Origin: Serratia sp. PL17
GTDB taxonomy: Bacteria; Pseudomonadota; Gammaproteobacteria; Enterobacterales; Enterobacteriaceae
Length of the DNA: 64,000 nucleotides
Direction of reading: 5' to 3'
NCBI RefSeq assembly: GCF_017832355.1
Contig: NZ_JAFIBY010000010.1
Location: 144,135 to 208,134, forward strand
In this document: positions 18,008 to 28,630 of the stretch, in pieces
Position numbering within the stretch: the stretch's first letter is position 1
Layout of the letters: every line of letters starts with the position of its first letter
Notes under the pieces: generated by a model
The model's database searches: none
What the model was told of the DNA's origin: nothing
The model's input: only the letters and a program-made list of their open reading frames with translations
Translations under genes and position numbers: made by a program

Positions 18008-20686
18008 TCACAATTTATCGTTTGGATTGAGGGCCTCTGTCAACCGTTGTTCCAACTTTCTGCGTGTTTCCGGGTTAAGGGCGCGTCGATCGCTGTCGGC
18101 AAGAATAAATAAATCTTCCACCCGCTCCCCAATGGTGGAGATGCGTGCGCCGTGCAGAGACAGACCGAGATCGGCAAATACTTCGCCTACCCGGGCCAGC
18201 AGGCCGGGTTGATCCAGTGCGGTCAGTTCCAGATAGCTCCGGCGGTCAGTATGGGTTGGCAAGAAACTGACCTCGGTCGGCACGCTGAAATGACGCAGCT
18301 TGGAGGACGGCCTGCGCACGCGCGGCGGTTGATACTCTCGTTGAGTAATGGCCTGCACCAGTGCGTGGCGGATCGCCGCGTGACGGTCCTGGGCGAGTGG
18401 ACTGCCATCGGGTTCCAGCACAATAAAGGTATCCATTGCCATGCCGTCGCGGTTCGTGAAGATTTGTGCGTCATGAACACTGAGGTTACGCCGGTCCATT
18501 TCGCCGGCTACGGCGGCAAACAGATACGGACGGTCAGGGCTCCAAATGAAAATTTCAGTGCCCCCACGCGTCGCTTGTCTGCTGACCAATACCAGCGGTT
18601 TGGTGGAGTCATGGGCCAACAAGTGGCGTGCGTGCCAGGCCAACTGATTAGGCGAGTGGCGCAGGAAGTAATCGGCACGGCAGCGGCTCCAGATACGGTG
18701 CAGCGCTTCTTCATCGATATTATCCATACGTAACAGGGCCAAGGCCTGCAGGCGGTGATGGCGCACGCGCTCACGCAGATCCGGGCTGTTTTGCATGCCA
18801 CGGCGCAGCTGTTTCTCGGTGGCAAAGTACAGTTCACGCAACAGGCTCTGTTTCCAGCTGTTCCACAGGGTTTCGTTGGTGGCACAGATGTCCGCAACGG
18901 TCAGACAAACCAGGTAACGCAGACGGGTTTCGCTCTGTACTTCTGCGCTAAACTGCTGAATAACCATCGGATCCTGAATATCACGGCGTTGTGCGGTTAC
19001 CGACATCAACAGGTGGCAACGCACCAGCCAGACAACCAATTGGGTCTCTCTGGAGTTCAAACCGTGCAATTCAGCGAACTCCAACACGTCTTGTGCACCC
19101 AGGATAGAGTGGTCGCCGCCACGTCCTTTAGCGATATCGTGGAACAAGGCGGCCAACAACAACAACTCTGGGTTTGGCAGACGCGGATACAGCTCCACAC
19201 ACAGCGGGTGGCGTGGCCGGGTTTCCGCATCGGCAAAGCTTTCCAACTTTTGCAGGACGCGAATGGTGTGCTCATCAACGGTATAGGCATGAAACAGATC
19301 GAACTGCATTTGCCCGACAATTTTGCCCCACTGCGGCATATAGGCCCACAGCACGCTGTGGCGATGCATCGGCACCAGCGCCCGTGATACCGCGCCTGGG
19401 TGGCGCAAAATGGCCATAAACAGTTCGCGAGCCTCTGGAATGTTGCACAGTGGCTGCTTTAGGTGCCGACGCGCGTGGCGGAGTTGACGCACCGTGGTGG
19501 AGTAAATGCCTTTGATATCGCGGTTGCGTACCATCAGGTAGAACATCCGCATGATGGATTCAGGTTGGCGGATAAACAATGTTTCGTCACGCAGGTCGAT
19601 AAGATCGCCGCGCAGTTGAAAATCATCATTCAGCGGGCGCGGCTTTTCTGTCGCGTCCAGTGCGAGGATGGCTTCGTCGAACAGTTGCAGCAGCATGTGA
19701 TTCAATTCGCCCACGCGGCGCGTCATGCGATAAAAGTCTTTCATCATGCGTTCAACGGGCTCGTTGCCTTCCCCCTCGTAGCGCAACAGCTGCGCTACAC
19801 TGAGTTGGCGATCGAACAGCAGCCGGTTGTCATAGCGCGGCAGCACCAGATGCAGGGCAAAGCGGATGCGCCACAGGAAGCTTTGGCACTCGTTGAGTTC
19901 GTTGCGCTCGGCCTGCGTGAGGAAACCGAAACCGACCATTTCGTCCAGTGAGGTCGCCCCGAAGTGACGGCGAGCGACCCACAATAGCGTGTGAATATCG
20001 CGCAACCCGCCGGGACTGCTTTTGATGTCTGGCTCAAGGTTGTAACTTGTGCCGTGATAACGCTGATGGCGTTCCTGTTGCTCAACCAATTTCGCGTGGA
20101 AAAATTTGGGGGATGGCCAGAAGCCATCGCTGAAGATGTGTTTCTGCATTTGCAAGAATAGGGCGACATCACCGCAGATCATTCGCGATTCAATCAGGTT
20201 GGTGGCAACGGTCAGGTCTGCCAGCCCTTCCAACAGGCACTCCTCCAGCGTTCGCACGCTGTGGCCCACTTCGAGCTTCAGGTCCCATAGCAGGGTGATA
20301 AATTCCCCTACACGCTGTGATTGCTGCTCATTCAGGCGGCTCTGACTCAGCACCAGCACGTCAATGTCCGAAAGCGGGTGCAATTCGCCACGACCATAGC
20401 CACCAACCGCCACCAGTGCGGTTTCAGGGATATCTTTAAAGCCGTAGAAGGCCCACAGGCGGCGTAGCAGACGGTCGATAAAGTCGCTACGGGCGGCGAC
20501 CAGGCTTTCCGCGCTGGAGCCGGCATTAAATGCCGCGGCGAGCCAGAGTTGGAACTGCTCAAGGCGCTGTTTCAGCGCGATGCAGTTAATCTCCTCATCG
20601 CCGTAGGCGTTGGGATATTCAGGCTGCTCTGGCATGGCCTGTTGTGGAATGACCGAGGTGTCGTGTTGGCGGAAGTTTTCAGACAT
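18008..20686 (-). CDS. glnD: Bifunctional uridylyltransferase/uridylyl-removing enzyme GlnD
   Basis: 892 aa from ATG 20686 (MSENFRQHD...). Main nitrogen sensor: uridylylates PII (GlnB/GlnK) when glutamine is low and deuridylylates it when high. The nucleotidyltransferase motif [15 protein letters not shown] is at 95-109. The HD hydrolase domain with [12 protein letters not shown] is central. Two C-terminal ACT domains bind glutamine ([19 protein letters not shown] is the second). The frame stays open upstream; ATG 20725, preceded by GGGAAAG, would add 13 residues and lies inside a shortened ERIC copy. Confidence 0.94.
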   Translation of the reverse strand: MSENFRQHDTSVIPQQAMPEQPEYPNAYGDEEINCIALKQRLEQFQLWLAAAFNAGSSAESLVAARSDFIDRLLRRLWAFYGFKDIPETALVAVGGYGRGELHPLSDIDVLVLSQSRLNEQQSQRVGEFITLLWDLKLEVGHSVRTLEECLLEGLADLTVATNLIESRMICGDVALFLQMQKHIFSDGFWPSPKFFHAKLVEQQERHQRYHGTSYNLEPDIKSSPGGLRDIHTLLWVARRHFGATSLDEMVGFGFLTQAERNELNECQSFLWRIRFALHLVLPRYDNRLLFDRQLSVAQLLRYEGEGNEPVERMMKDFYRMTRRVGELNHMLLQLFDEAILALDATEKPRPLNDDFQLRGDLIDLRDETLFIRQPESIMRMFYLMVRNRDIKGIYSTTVRQLRHARRHLKQPLCNIPEARELFMAILRHPGAVSRALVPMHRHSVLWAYMPQWGKIVGQMQFDLFHAYTVDEHTIRVLQKLESFADAETRPRHPLCVELYPRLPNPELLLLAALFHDIAKGRGGDHSILGAQDVLEFAELHGLNSRETQLVVWLVRCHLLMSVTAQRRDIQDPMVIQQFSAEVQSETRLRYLVCLTVADICATNETLWNSWKQSLLRELYFATEKQLRRGMQNSPDLRERVRHHRLQALALLRMDNIDEEALHRIWSRCRADYFLRHSPNQLAWHARHLLAHDSTKPLVLVSRQATRGGTEIFIWSPDRPYLFAAVAGEMDRRNLSVHDAQIFTNRDGMAMDTFIVLEPDGSPLAQDRHAAIRHALVQAITQREYQPPRVRRPSSKLRHFSVPTEVSFLPTHTDRRSYLELTALDQPGLLARVGEVFADLGLSLHGARISTIGERVEDLFILADSDRRALNPETRRKLEQRLTEALNPNDKL

Positions 20687-20712
20687 AGTACGCAGCCCAT
20701 AAAAAAGGCCGG

Positions 20713-20771
20713 TAATCCCCTTCATCTTTCCCGTTGCTACCTTGCCGCAACTGGAAATCCCTCGGGTTAAT
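20713..20771 (-). repeat. Internally deleted ERIC element between glnD and map
   Basis: About 58 bp. CCCTTCATCTTTCCCGTTGC and CCTTGCCGCAACTGGAAATC followed by CGGGTTA match the two ends of the ERIC copy at 23682-23806, without its middle. Degenerate, so boundaries are approximate. Confidence 0.65.
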
Positions 20772-20816
20772 ACCAGCCTATCTATATAACGAGCTGCAGT
20801 GACGCAGTTGCAGCTC

Positions 20817-21611
20817 TTACATTTCGTGCGTAATGATGTTGGGGATGGTGTCATCCTTGCGCAACGTCATTATCTCGCAGCCGTTATCTGTGACCACAAT
20901 AGTATGCTCATACTGTGCCGACAAGCTGCGATCTTTAGTTTTTACCGTCCAACCGTCTTTCATGGTACGAATGCGGTAATCACCGGCGTTAACCATAGGT
21001 TCGATCGTGAAGGCCATACCGGCCTGCAACACCACGCCGCCGTCATCGGCGTCATAGTGCAGTACCTGCGGTTCTTCATGGAACACCTCGCCAATACCGT
21101 GGCCGCAGTACTCACGTACCACGGAAAAGTTTTCGGCTTCGACGAACTTCTGGATCTCTTTGCCCAGCGTGCGCAGGCGGATGCCCGGCTTCACCATTTT
21201 CAGTGACAAATACAGGCTTTCTTGCGTGATGCGGCACAGGCGCTCACCCAGAATGGTAGGCTTGCCAACAATGAACATCTTGGAGGTATCGCCATGGAAA
21301 CCGTCTTTGATCACGGTGACGTCGATATTCACGATGTCGCCATCTTTCAAGACTTTGTCATCGCTCGGGATACCGTGGCAGACCACTTCGTTGACCGAAA
21401 TACAGACGGACTTCGGAAAACCGTGGTAGCCAAGACAAGCAGAAATGGCCTGCTGTTGGTTGGTGATGTGATCGTGACAGATACGATCCAGTTCGCCGGT
21501 GGTCACGCCAGGTTTGACGTGCGGCTCGATGATTTCCAGCACTTCGGCGGCCAATCGGCCAGCCACGCGCATTTTTTGGATGTCATCAGGTGTTTTAATT
21601 GAGATTGCCAT
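20817..21611 (-). CDS. map: Methionine aminopeptidase, type I
   Basis: 264 aa, same length as E. coli. Removes the N-terminal Met from new proteins; essential. The residues known to bind metal are visible at the same numbers: His79 in CHG, Asp97 in NIDVTV, Asp108 in GDTSKMF, then His171 ([10 protein letters not shown]), Glu204 (FTIEPMV) and Glu235 (YEHTIVV). Divergent from rpsB, a conserved arrangement linking protein maturation to ribosomal protein synthesis. Confidence 0.97.
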   Translation of the reverse strand: MAISIKTPDDIQKMRVAGRLAAEVLEIIEPHVKPGVTTGELDRICHDHITNQQQAISACLGYHGFPKSVCISVNEVVCHGIPSDDKVLKDGDIVNIDVTVIKDGFHGDTSKMFIVGKPTILGERLCRITQESLYLSLKMVKPGIRLRTLGKEIQKFVEAENFSVVREYCGHGIGEVFHEEPQVLHYDADDGGVVLQAGMAFTIEPMVNAGDYRIRTMKDGWTVKTKDRSLSAQYEHTIVVTDNGCEIMTLRKDDTIPNIITHEM

Positions 21612-21682
21612 GAAATTCGTCCGCAGGTGTCGTGCTCGACGACAACAGAAAGAAATAAGAAGCAGTCTCTTATGGTACCAGC

Positions 21683-21729
21683 CCGGCCAGAGGCTGCCAA
21701 ATTTGATTTCTTTGACAGCCTCTGGCCGG
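21683..21729. other. Large inverted repeat between map and rpsB promoters
   Basis: A perfect 14-bp arm (CCGGCCAGAGGCTG / CAGCCTCTGGCCGG), then after one mismatch a further 4 bp, around a 9-base loop. Neither side has a T-run, so it is not a standard terminator. It lies 34 bp upstream of the rpsB -10 element and about 70 bp from the map start. Confidence 0.7.
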
Positions 21730-21738
21730 TAACAAAAG

Positions 21739-21768
21739 TTGGTGTCGGGGGCGGGTTTATGGTATAAA
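21739..21768 (+). promoter_or_regulatory. rpsB-tsf promoter
   Basis: TTGGTG and TATAAA with an 18-base spacer, followed by the GC-rich discriminator GCGCGCC typical of growth-rate and ppGpp-controlled promoters. Predicted start near 21775, giving a leader of about 190 nt. Confidence 0.65.
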
Positions 21769-21774
21769 GCGCGC

Positions 21775-22694
<920 letters not shown>

Positions 22695-22747
22695 TAAGGC
22701 AAGCTCGTCACTGAGCCCTTATTAACCAGGTATTGAATATGTTGGTT

Positions 22748-22775
22748 AGGGGGGCCTTTATAGGCCCCCTTTGCT
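22748..22775 (+). terminator. Attenuator between rpsB and tsf
   Basis: A 9-10 bp stem AGGGGGGCC / GGCCCCCTT with loop TTTATA, followed by TTTGCTTA. It ends part of the rpsB transcripts while allowing read-through to tsf. Confidence 0.75.
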
Positions 22776-22822
22776 TATCTGAATGAGAACTGTCTCTACG
22801 CGAGATAACCGAGGAAAAAGAA

Positions 22823-23674
22823 ATGGCTGATATTACCGCTGCTCTGGTAAAAGAACTGCGCGAGCGTACTGGCGCTGGCATGATGGATTGTAAGAAAGCG
22901 CTGGTTGAGTCCAACGGCGACATCGAGCTGGCAATCGAAAACATGCGCAAATCTGGTGCGATCAAAGCGGCGAAAAAAGCAGGCAACGTAGCTGCTGACG
23001 GCGTGATCAAAACCAAGATCGAAGGCAACTACGGCGTGATCCTGGAAGTTAACTGCCAGACTGACTTCGTTGCTAAAGATGCCGGTTTCCAGGCATTCGC
23101 TGACAAAGTGCTGGATGCTGCTGTTGCAGGCAAAATCACTGATGTTGAAGTGTTGAAAGCACAGTTCGAAGAAGAGCGTGTAGCGCTGGTTGCCAAAATC
23201 GGTGAAAACATCAACATCCGTCGCGTGGCTTCCCTGGAAGGCGACGTGTTGGGCAGCTACCTGCACGGCGCGCGTATCGGCGTTCTGATCGCGGCTAAAG
23301 GCGCTGATGAAGAGCTGGTTAAGCAAATCGCTATGCACGTTGCGGCAAGCAAGCCAGAATTCGTTAAGCCTGAAGATGTGTCTGCTGAAGTGGTAGAAAA
23401 AGAGTACCAGGTTCAGCTGGACATCGCCATGCAGTCTGGCAAGCCGAAAGAAATCGCTGAGAAAATGGTTGAAGGCCGCATGAAGAAATTCACCGGCGAA
23501 GTTTCTCTGACCGGTCAGCCTTTCGTTATCGAACCAAGCAAAACCGTTGGCCAGGTGCTGAAAGAGCACAACGCTGACGTTGTTAACTTCATCCGCTTCG
23601 AAGTGGGCGAAGGCATCGAAAAAGCGGCAAATGACTTTGCTGCTGAAGTTGCAGCAATGAGCAAACAGTCTTAA
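22823..23674 (+). CDS. tsf: Elongation factor Ts
   Basis: 283 aa. Guanine-nucleotide exchange factor for EF-Tu. The N-terminal UBA-like domain includes [16 protein letters not shown]. The nucleotide-exchange motif TDFVAKD, whose Asp-Phe contacts EF-Tu, lies near residues 80-86. AGGAAAAAG precedes the ATG. Cotranscribed with rpsB. Confidence 0.99.
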   Translation: MADITAALVKELRERTGAGMMDCKKALVESNGDIELAIENMRKSGAIKAAKKAGNVAADGVIKTKIEGNYGVILEVNCQTDFVAKDAGFQAFADKVLDAAVAGKITDVEVLKAQFEEERVALVAKIGENINIRRVASLEGDVLGSYLHGARIGVLIAAKGADEELVKQIAMHVAASKPEFVKPEDVSAEVVEKEYQVQLDIAMQSGKPKEIAEKMVEGRMKKFTGEVSLTGQPFVIEPSKTVGQVLKEHNADVVNFIRFEVGEGIEKAANDFAAEVAAMSKQS

Positions 23675-23681
23675 TGACTGT

Positions 23682-23806
23682 ATACCCGATAGATTTCGCG
23701 GTGCGGCAAGGCGGCAACTGAGCGAACTTCCAGAAGCCTGGTTTACCAGGTGACTGGGGTCAGTGACGGCAGCCAACGCAGCGGCAACGTGAAAGATGAA
23801 GGGTAT
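23682..23806 (+). repeat. ERIC element between tsf and pyrH
   Basis: A full-length 125-bp copy bounded by ATACCC and GGGTAT. The core GTGACTGGGGTCAGTG followed by GGCAGCCAACGCAG is the diagnostic ERIC segment. It starts six bases after the tsf stop. The right end reads GGGTATAATGG, creating a TATAAT hexamer with no good -35. Confidence 0.93.
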
Positions 23807-23834
23807 AATGGAGCCGCCGTCAGGCGGTTCCATT
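23807..23834 (+). terminator. Hairpin after the ERIC copy, likely tsf terminator
   Basis: A 12-bp stem (AATGGAGCCGCC / GGCGGTTCCATT, one G-T pair) with loop GTCA directly following the ERIC end. The tail is only weakly T-rich, so termination may be partial. Confidence 0.55.
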
Positions 23835-23946
23835 CTATCCAGCCAGAATTACACCGGTGGCAAGCCCTGTGGCATTATACTCAACACAGGCGCGTTTCAT
23901 CGGCTGAAATCCCCAATACTAATACTGCTTCTTAGGACAGAACTCC

Positions 23947-24672
23947 ATGGCAACCAATGCAAAACCCGTATATCAGCGTATTCTGCTTAAACTGAGTGGC
24001 GAAGCCCTGCAAGGCGCAGAAGGTTTTGGTATCGACGCTAGCGTTTTGGATCGCATGGCTCAGGAAGTTAAAGAGCTGGTCGAACTGGGAATTCAGGTCG
24101 GTGTAGTTATTGGCGGCGGTAACCTGTTCCGCGGCGCGGGCTTGGCGCAAGCTGGCATGAACCGCGTAGTGGGCGACCACATGGGAATGCTGGCTACCGT
24201 GATGAACGGCCTGGCTATGCGTGATGCACTGCACCGTGCCTATGTGAACGCCCGCCTGATGTCGGCAATTCCGTTGAACGGCGTGTGCGATAACTACAGT
24301 TGGGCAGAAGCAATCAGCCTGCTGCGTAATAACCGCGTGGTGATCTTCTCCGCCGGTACCGGCAACCCGTTCTTCACCACCGATTCAGCTGCGTGTCTGC
24401 GCGGGATCGAGATCGAAGCGGATGTGGTATTGAAAGCGACCAAAGTGGATGGTGTATACTCCGCTGACCCGGTTAAAAACCCGGATGCAACACTGTATGA
24501 GCATATCACCTATCAAGACGTGTTGGAGCGTGAACTGAAAGTGATGGATCTGGCGGCATTTACGCTGGCTCGCGATCACGGTCTACCAATCCGCGTATTT
24601 AACATGAACAAACCGGGTGCGCTGCGCCGGGTGGTGATGGGTGAGAACGAAGGTACGCTGATCAGCAAATAA
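23947..24672 (+). CDS. pyrH: UMP kinase
   Basis: 241 aa, the same as E. coli. Phosphorylates UMP to UDP in pyrimidine nucleotide synthesis; amino-acid kinase fold, activated by GTP and inhibited by UTP in this family. [11 protein letters not shown] near the N-terminus is the phosphate-binding segment, [11 protein letters not shown] follows, and the conserved [13 protein letters not shown] lies near residue 165. Essential gene in the conserved rpsB-tsf-pyrH-frr order. Confidence 0.98.
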   Translation: MATNAKPVYQRILLKLSGEALQGAEGFGIDASVLDRMAQEVKELVELGIQVGVVIGGGNLFRGAGLAQAGMNRVVGDHMGMLATVMNGLAMRDALHRAYVNARLMSAIPLNGVCDNYSWAEAISLLRNNRVVIFSAGTGNPFFTTDSAACLRGIEIEADVVLKATKVDGVYSADPVKNPDATLYEHITYQDVLERELKVMDLAAFTLARDHGLPIRVFNMNKPGALRRVVMGENEGTLISK

Positions 24673-24743
24673 GGCTGTTCTGCCAAATTTAGTGGGAGCG
24701 GGTAACGCTATGCGTTGTGCGCTCTCCTTGAGTAAAATTCACG

Positions 24744-24763
24744 GGCTATACTGTGGTATAGCC
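24744..24763 (+). other. Small hairpin in the pyrH-frr gap
   Basis: A perfect 8-bp inverted repeat GGCTATAC / GTATAGCC with loop TGTG, 33 bp before the frr start. No T-run follows. TTGAGT at 24728 and TATACT at 24747 are only 13 bases apart, so I do not call a promoter. Confidence 0.5.
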
Positions 24764-24795
24764 TGCCAAGTATCCAGCTTCCAAGGGTTCGCAAC

Positions 24796-25353
24796 GTGAT
24801 TAATGAAATCAGAAAAGATGCTGATTCACGCATGGAAAAAAGCGTAGAAGCATTCAAAAACCAAATCAATAAAATCCGTACCGGTCGTGCTTCTCCAAGC
24901 ATCCTGGACGGCATCATGGTGGAATACTATGGTTCCGCTACGCCACTGCGTCAGTTGGCTAACGTGACCGTTGAAGACTCCCGCACCCTGGCAATCAACC
25001 TGTTTGATCGCTCTTTGGGTTCTGCGGTAGAAAAAGCCATCATGTCTTCTGACCTGGGTCTGAACCCAAGCTCAGCGGGCAGCGTGATCCGCGTTCCATT
25101 GCCTCCTTTGACGGAAGAGCGTCGTAAAGACCTGATCAAAATCGTACGCAATGAAGCAGAACAGGGCCGTGTGGCTGTACGTAACGTTCGCCGTGACGCC
25201 AACGATAAAGTTAAAGCGCTGCTGAAAGACAAAGAAATCAGCGAAGACGAAGATCGTCGCTCACAGGACGATGTTCAGAAACTGACCGATGCGTACATCA
25301 AACTTCTGGATGCCGCGCTGGCGGATAAAGAAAAAGAGCTGATGGAATTCTAA
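24796..25353 (+). CDS. frr: Ribosome recycling factor
   Basis: 185 aa from a GTG start (GTGATTAATGAAATC). Splits post-termination ribosomes together with EF-G. The long three-helix bundle is evident from heptad-like helices, with the conserved [15 protein letters not shown] near residue 27 and [12 protein letters not shown] near 104. Same length as E. coli. Confidence 0.98.
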   Translation: MINEIRKDADSRMEKSVEAFKNQINKIRTGRASPSILDGIMVEYYGSATPLRQLANVTVEDSRTLAINLFDRSLGSAVEKAIMSSDLGLNPSSAGSVIRVPLPPLTEERRKDLIKIVRNEAEQGRVAVRNVRRDANDKVKALLKDKEISEDEDRRSQDDVQKLTDAYIKLLDAALADKEKELMEF

Positions 25354-25371
25354 TCAGCATCGCGCAGAAAA

Positions 25372-25402
25372 AAAGCGTCGCCTGGGCGGCGCTTTGTTTT
25401 TT
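25372..25402 (+). terminator. frr terminator
   Basis: An 11-bp GC-rich stem-loop AAAGCGTCGCC / GGCGGCGCTTT with a very short apex, followed by GTTTTTT. Confidence 0.9.
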
Positions 25403-25510
25403 GTGGCGCAGATCCCGTTTCATCGTACTGATTGATCATGGACAAGTGGTGGCCAAGGTTACACACTGGAGCACCTCCGATCTCATCAGACAGTTATTCA
25501 GAGTGAGCTC

Positions 25511-26707
25511 ATGAAGCAACTGACTATTCTTGGCTCTACCGGCTCAGTGGGGACAAGTACCCTGGCCGTGGTTAGGGAAAATCCCGACCGTTTCGCGATT
25601 AAAGCGCTGGTTGCCGGCCGCAATGTGGCGGTCATGGCGCAACAGTGCATGGAATTTCGTCCAGCCTATGCAGCGATGGCGGATGAAGGCGCTGCACGTG
25701 AGCTGCGCATCCTGCTGGCGGAGAACGGCATTGCCACCGAGGTGATGTCAGGTGAACAGGCTGCCTGTGAATTGGCGGCGCTGGACGATGTCGATCAGGT
25801 GACGGCGGCCATTGTTGGCGCTGCCGGGCTGCTGCCGACGTTGGCGGCCATTCGTGCTGGCAAACAGGTACTGTTGGCGAATAAAGAGTCGCTTGTGACC
25901 TGCGGACGCCTGTTCATGGATGCGGTTCAAAAGAGCCAGACGCAGTTGTTGCCGTTGGATAGCGAGCATAACGCGATTTTTCAGAGTTTGCCTGAGAGCA
26001 TTCAGCGTCAGTTGGGATACTCTTCATTAGACAGTCATGGTGTTTCGCGCATCGTGCTTACCGGTTCAGGTGGCCCATTCCGTACTACGCCAATGGAACA
26101 GTTCGCCACGATGACGCCGGATCAAGCCTGCGCTCACCCTAATTGGTCGATGGGGCGCAAGATTTCGGTAGATTCCGCCACCATGATGAATAAAGGACTG
26201 GAATATATTGAGGCCCGTTGGCTGTTTAATGCCTCGGCCGAACAAATGGAAGTGATTCTGCATCCGCAGTCGGTGATCCACTCAATGGTGCGTTACGCTG
26301 ATGGCAGCGTGCTGGCTCAGTTGGGTACGCCAGATATGCGTACTCCTATCGCCCATGCGATGGCATATCCGCAGCGTATCAGTTCAGGCGTAGAAGCCTT
26401 GGATTTCTGTCGTATTGGCTCACTGACCTTTGCTGAACCTGAGCGGGAGCGCTACCCCTGCCTGTATCTGGCTATTGACGCTTTTGATGCTGGTCAGGCA
26501 GCAACGACGGCGCTGAATGCCGCTAACGAAGTGGCTGTGGCGGCTTTCCTGCAGGAGCAGATTCGCTTTACCGATATTGCGGCAGTGAACCAAAAAGTGG
26601 TCGAACGGCTATCCGTGCAGGAACCGACGTGCATTGATGCGGTCTTAGAAATAGATCGTCAGGCACGTGAGGTTGCCGTTGGATGCGTTAAATCACTGCG
26701 GAACTGA
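25511..26707 (+). CDS. dxr: 1-deoxy-D-xylulose 5-phosphate reductoisomerase
   Basis: 398 aa. Second step of the MEP isoprenoid pathway: NADPH-dependent rearrangement of DXP to MEP. The NADPH-binding loop [11 protein letters not shown] is at residues 8-18. The substrate/metal region includes [15 protein letters not shown] and the flexible-loop [23 protein letters not shown]. Upstream of uppS, which uses the isoprenoid precursors this pathway makes. Confidence 0.98.
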   Translation: MKQLTILGSTGSVGTSTLAVVRENPDRFAIKALVAGRNVAVMAQQCMEFRPAYAAMADEGAARELRILLAENGIATEVMSGEQAACELAALDDVDQVTAAIVGAAGLLPTLAAIRAGKQVLLANKESLVTCGRLFMDAVQKSQTQLLPLDSEHNAIFQSLPESIQRQLGYSSLDSHGVSRIVLTGSGGPFRTTPMEQFATMTPDQACAHPNWSMGRKISVDSATMMNKGLEYIEARWLFNASAEQMEVILHPQSVIHSMVRYADGSVLAQLGTPDMRTPIAHAMAYPQRISSGVEALDFCRIGSLTFAEPERERYPCLYLAIDAFDAGQAATTALNAANEVAVAAFLQEQIRFTDIAAVNQKVVERLSVQEPTCIDAVLEIDRQAREVAVGCVKSLRN

Positions 26708-26761
26708 TACCGGCAATTATCCTATTTTGTTCGCAAATTACGCGTGCCGCAGTGGGGCCGT

Positions 26762-26790
26762 TTGTTCAGGCCCGGTTGAGGTGGTATAGT
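26762..26790 (+). promoter_or_regulatory. Promoter in the dxr-uppS gap
   Basis: TTGTTC (-35) and TATAGT (-10) with an ideal 17-base spacer; predicted start near 26796. It is followed by a folded segment and a terminator about 125 bases on, before uppS. Confidence 0.7.
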
Positions 26791-26921
26791 CTGCGCCACC
26801 TGTCAGCGGTTATACCGTTGAATTATGGCCTGATTGACATCTCGAATGCCGATGGCGCAGCAGATATTCCCTGTTGTTGCTGGGCAGACTGAAAAGCCGT
26901 GTCGGGCACACGGCTTTTTTT
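26791..26921 (+). ncRNA. Candidate small RNA or attenuated leader before uppS
   Basis: Unannotated candidate. The region just after the promoter folds with a perfect 8-bp closing stem CTGCGCCA (26791) / TGGCGCAG (26853). Inside are a CGGT-TAT-ACCG hairpin and GTCAG / CTGAT pairing. A pyrimidine-rich single strand (TATTCCCTGTTGTTGCTG) follows, then an 11-bp terminator. This is the architecture of an independent sRNA; it could equally be a 5' leader that limits transcription into uppS-cdsA-rseP. Confidence 0.5.
26892..26921 (+). terminator. Intrinsic terminator between dxr and uppS
   Basis: An 11-bp perfect stem AAAAGCCGTGT / ACACGGCTTTT with loop CGGGC and a seven-T tract overlapping its 3' arm. 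It lies 64 bases before the uppS start. Confidence 0.9.
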
Positions 26922-26985
26922 GCGCGTAAGGGTCTGATGTTCCGGAAGGGCAGTTGTATTTCTATTGAGGAAATAAGTACGAGTT

Positions 26986-27744
26986 ATGTCGTCCGCAAAT
27001 CAACAAGAGGCTAATCCGTCCACTCTGGGGCCACGACATGTCGCCATTATTATGGACGGCAACGGACGCTGGGCTAAACGTCAGGGTAAGTTACGTGTCT
27101 TCGGTCATAAAGCAGGGGTGAAATCGGTTCGGCGTGCTGTCAGCTTTGCCGCCAATAACCATTTAGATGCGCTCACGCTTTATGCCTTCAGCAGCGAGAA
27201 CTGGAACCGTCCGGTGCAGGAAGTCTCCGCCCTAATGGAGCTTTTTGTCCGTGCCCTGGATAGCGAAGTAAAAAGCCTGCATAAACATAACGTCAGATTG
27301 CGGGTGATCGGCGACATCAGCCGTTTCAGTACGCGTTTGCAAGAGCGGATCCATCGCTCTGAGCAACTGACAGAAAATAACGATGGCCTGACGCTCAACA
27401 TTGCTGCTAACTATGGCGGTCGTTGGGATATTATTCAGGGAGTAAGGGAACTGGCTGAGCAGGTGAAGGATGGTGTACTGCATCCCGATCAAATTAGTGA
27501 AGAGTTACTGGGTGAGCGGGTCTGCATGAATGACCTGTCACCGGTGGATCTGGTGATCCGCACTGGTGGTGAACATCGCATCAGTAACTTTTTGCTGTGG
27601 CAAATTGCTTATGCTGAACTTTACTTTACTGATGTACTCTGGCCTGATTTTGATGAACTTGTCTTTGAAGGTGCGCTGAATGCATTTGCACAACGCGAGC
27701 GTCGCTTCGGGGGAACAACACCTATCGGCGCCAATGCGTCCTAG
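26986..27744 (+). CDS. uppS: Undecaprenyl diphosphate synthase (cis-prenyltransferase)
   Basis: 252 aa, also called ispU. Adds eight cis isoprene units to farnesyl diphosphate to give the C55 carrier for peptidoglycan, O-antigen and other polymers. The catalytic Asp24 lies in [15 protein letters not shown], and the [17 protein letters not shown] region and IRTGGEHR are family motifs. Starts the uppS-cdsA-rseP-bamA-skp envelope cluster. Membrane-associated, essential in E. coli. Confidence 0.98.
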   Translation: MSSANQQEANPSTLGPRHVAIIMDGNGRWAKRQGKLRVFGHKAGVKSVRRAVSFAANNHLDALTLYAFSSENWNRPVQEVSALMELFVRALDSEVKSLHKHNVRLRVIGDISRFSTRLQERIHRSEQLTENNDGLTLNIAANYGGRWDIIQGVRELAEQVKDGVLHPDQISEELLGERVCMNDLSPVDLVIRTGGEHRISNFLLWQIAYAELYFTDVLWPDFDELVFEGALNAFAQRERRFGGTTPIGANAS

Positions 27745-27753
27745 GGGGAACTT

Positions 27754-28602
27754 TTGCTGAAGTATCGCCTCATAACTGCTCTGATTTTAATTCCGATTGT
27801 TATCGCAGCGCTGTTTTTGCTGCCACCGGTGGGCTTTGCCCTGGTAACGCTCGTTGTGTGCATGTTAGCTGCCTGGGAGTGGGGCCAATTGGCCGGTTTT
27901 ACTTCCCGCTCGCAGCGCATCTGGTTGGCGATATTGTGCGGCTTCCTGCTGGCGTTAATGATGCTCAGCATTCCGGCTTATCACCAGTCGGTCCATTTGC
28001 CTCAGGTTGGTGGGCCGTTATGGCTGTCGCTGGTTTGGTGGCTGGCAGCGCTGTTACTGGTTCTGTTTTATCCCGGTTCAGCAGCACTGTGGCGTAACTC
28101 ACGCCCGATACGTCTGGTTTTCGGTCTGCTGACCATCGTGCCGTTCTTCTGGGGCATGCTGTCGTTGCGTCAGTTCGGCTATGAACAAAACCACTTCACC
28201 GGTGCCTGGTGGCTGCTGTATGTGATGCTGTTGGTGTGGGGCGCGGATTCCGGCGCCTATATGTTCGGCAAGTTGTTTGGCAAGCATAAACTGGCACCGA
28301 AAGTTTCCCCGGGGAAAACCTGGGAGGGGCTCATTGGTGGCCTGATCACCTCAGCCCTGATATCCTGGTTGTTTGGCCGTTATGCCCCGCTGAACGTGGT
28401 GCCGGCGACCTTACTGATTTGTTCGATAGTGGCTGCGCTGGCCTCTGTGCTGGGTGACCTTACCGAGAGCATGTTCAAACGCGAAGCGGGTATCAAAGAC
28501 AGTGGTCATTTGATACCGGGTCATGGCGGTATACTGGATCGTATCGATAGCCTGACCGCAGCAGTGCCTGTATTTGCCTGCCTGATGCTGTTAGTGTTTT
28601 AA
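27754..28602 (+). CDS. cdsA: Phosphatidate cytidylyltransferase CdsA
   Basis: 282 aa from a TTG start with AGGGGGAA just upstream. Makes CDP-diacylglycerol from CTP and phosphatidic acid, the branch point to all major phospholipids. Several hydrophobic helices cover most of the protein. The C-terminal signature [20 protein letters not shown] continues into [23 protein letters not shown] matches the E. coli N-terminus. Ten bases separate it from uppS. Confidence 0.96.
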   Translation: MLKYRLITALILIPIVIAALFLLPPVGFALVTLVVCMLAAWEWGQLAGFTSRSQRIWLAILCGFLLALMMLSIPAYHQSVHLPQVGGPLWLSLVWWLAALLLVLFYPGSAALWRNSRPIRLVFGLLTIVPFFWGMLSLRQFGYEQNHFTGAWWLLYVMLLVWGADSGAYMFGKLFGKHKLAPKVSPGKTWEGLIGGLITSALISWLFGRYAPLNVVPATLLICSIVAALASVLGDLTESMFKREAGIKDSGHLIPGHGGILDRIDSLTAAVPVFACLMLLVF

Positions 28603-28630
28603 TCCGTCAATGACGGGGAGTGAAGGGATT

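Noticed and set aside
23804..23809. TATAAT at the right end of ERIC copies (also 34218-34223) as promoters for pyrH and fabZ
   Set aside because: No acceptable -35 hexamer at 15-19 bases upstream in either case; the hexamer is just the repeat terminus plus flanking AAT.
23750..23935. 61-codon open frame between tsf and pyrH
   Set aside because: Its first part is the translation of an ERIC repeat; the same peptide (MTGVSxGSQ...VKD) appears in the false upstream extension of xni.
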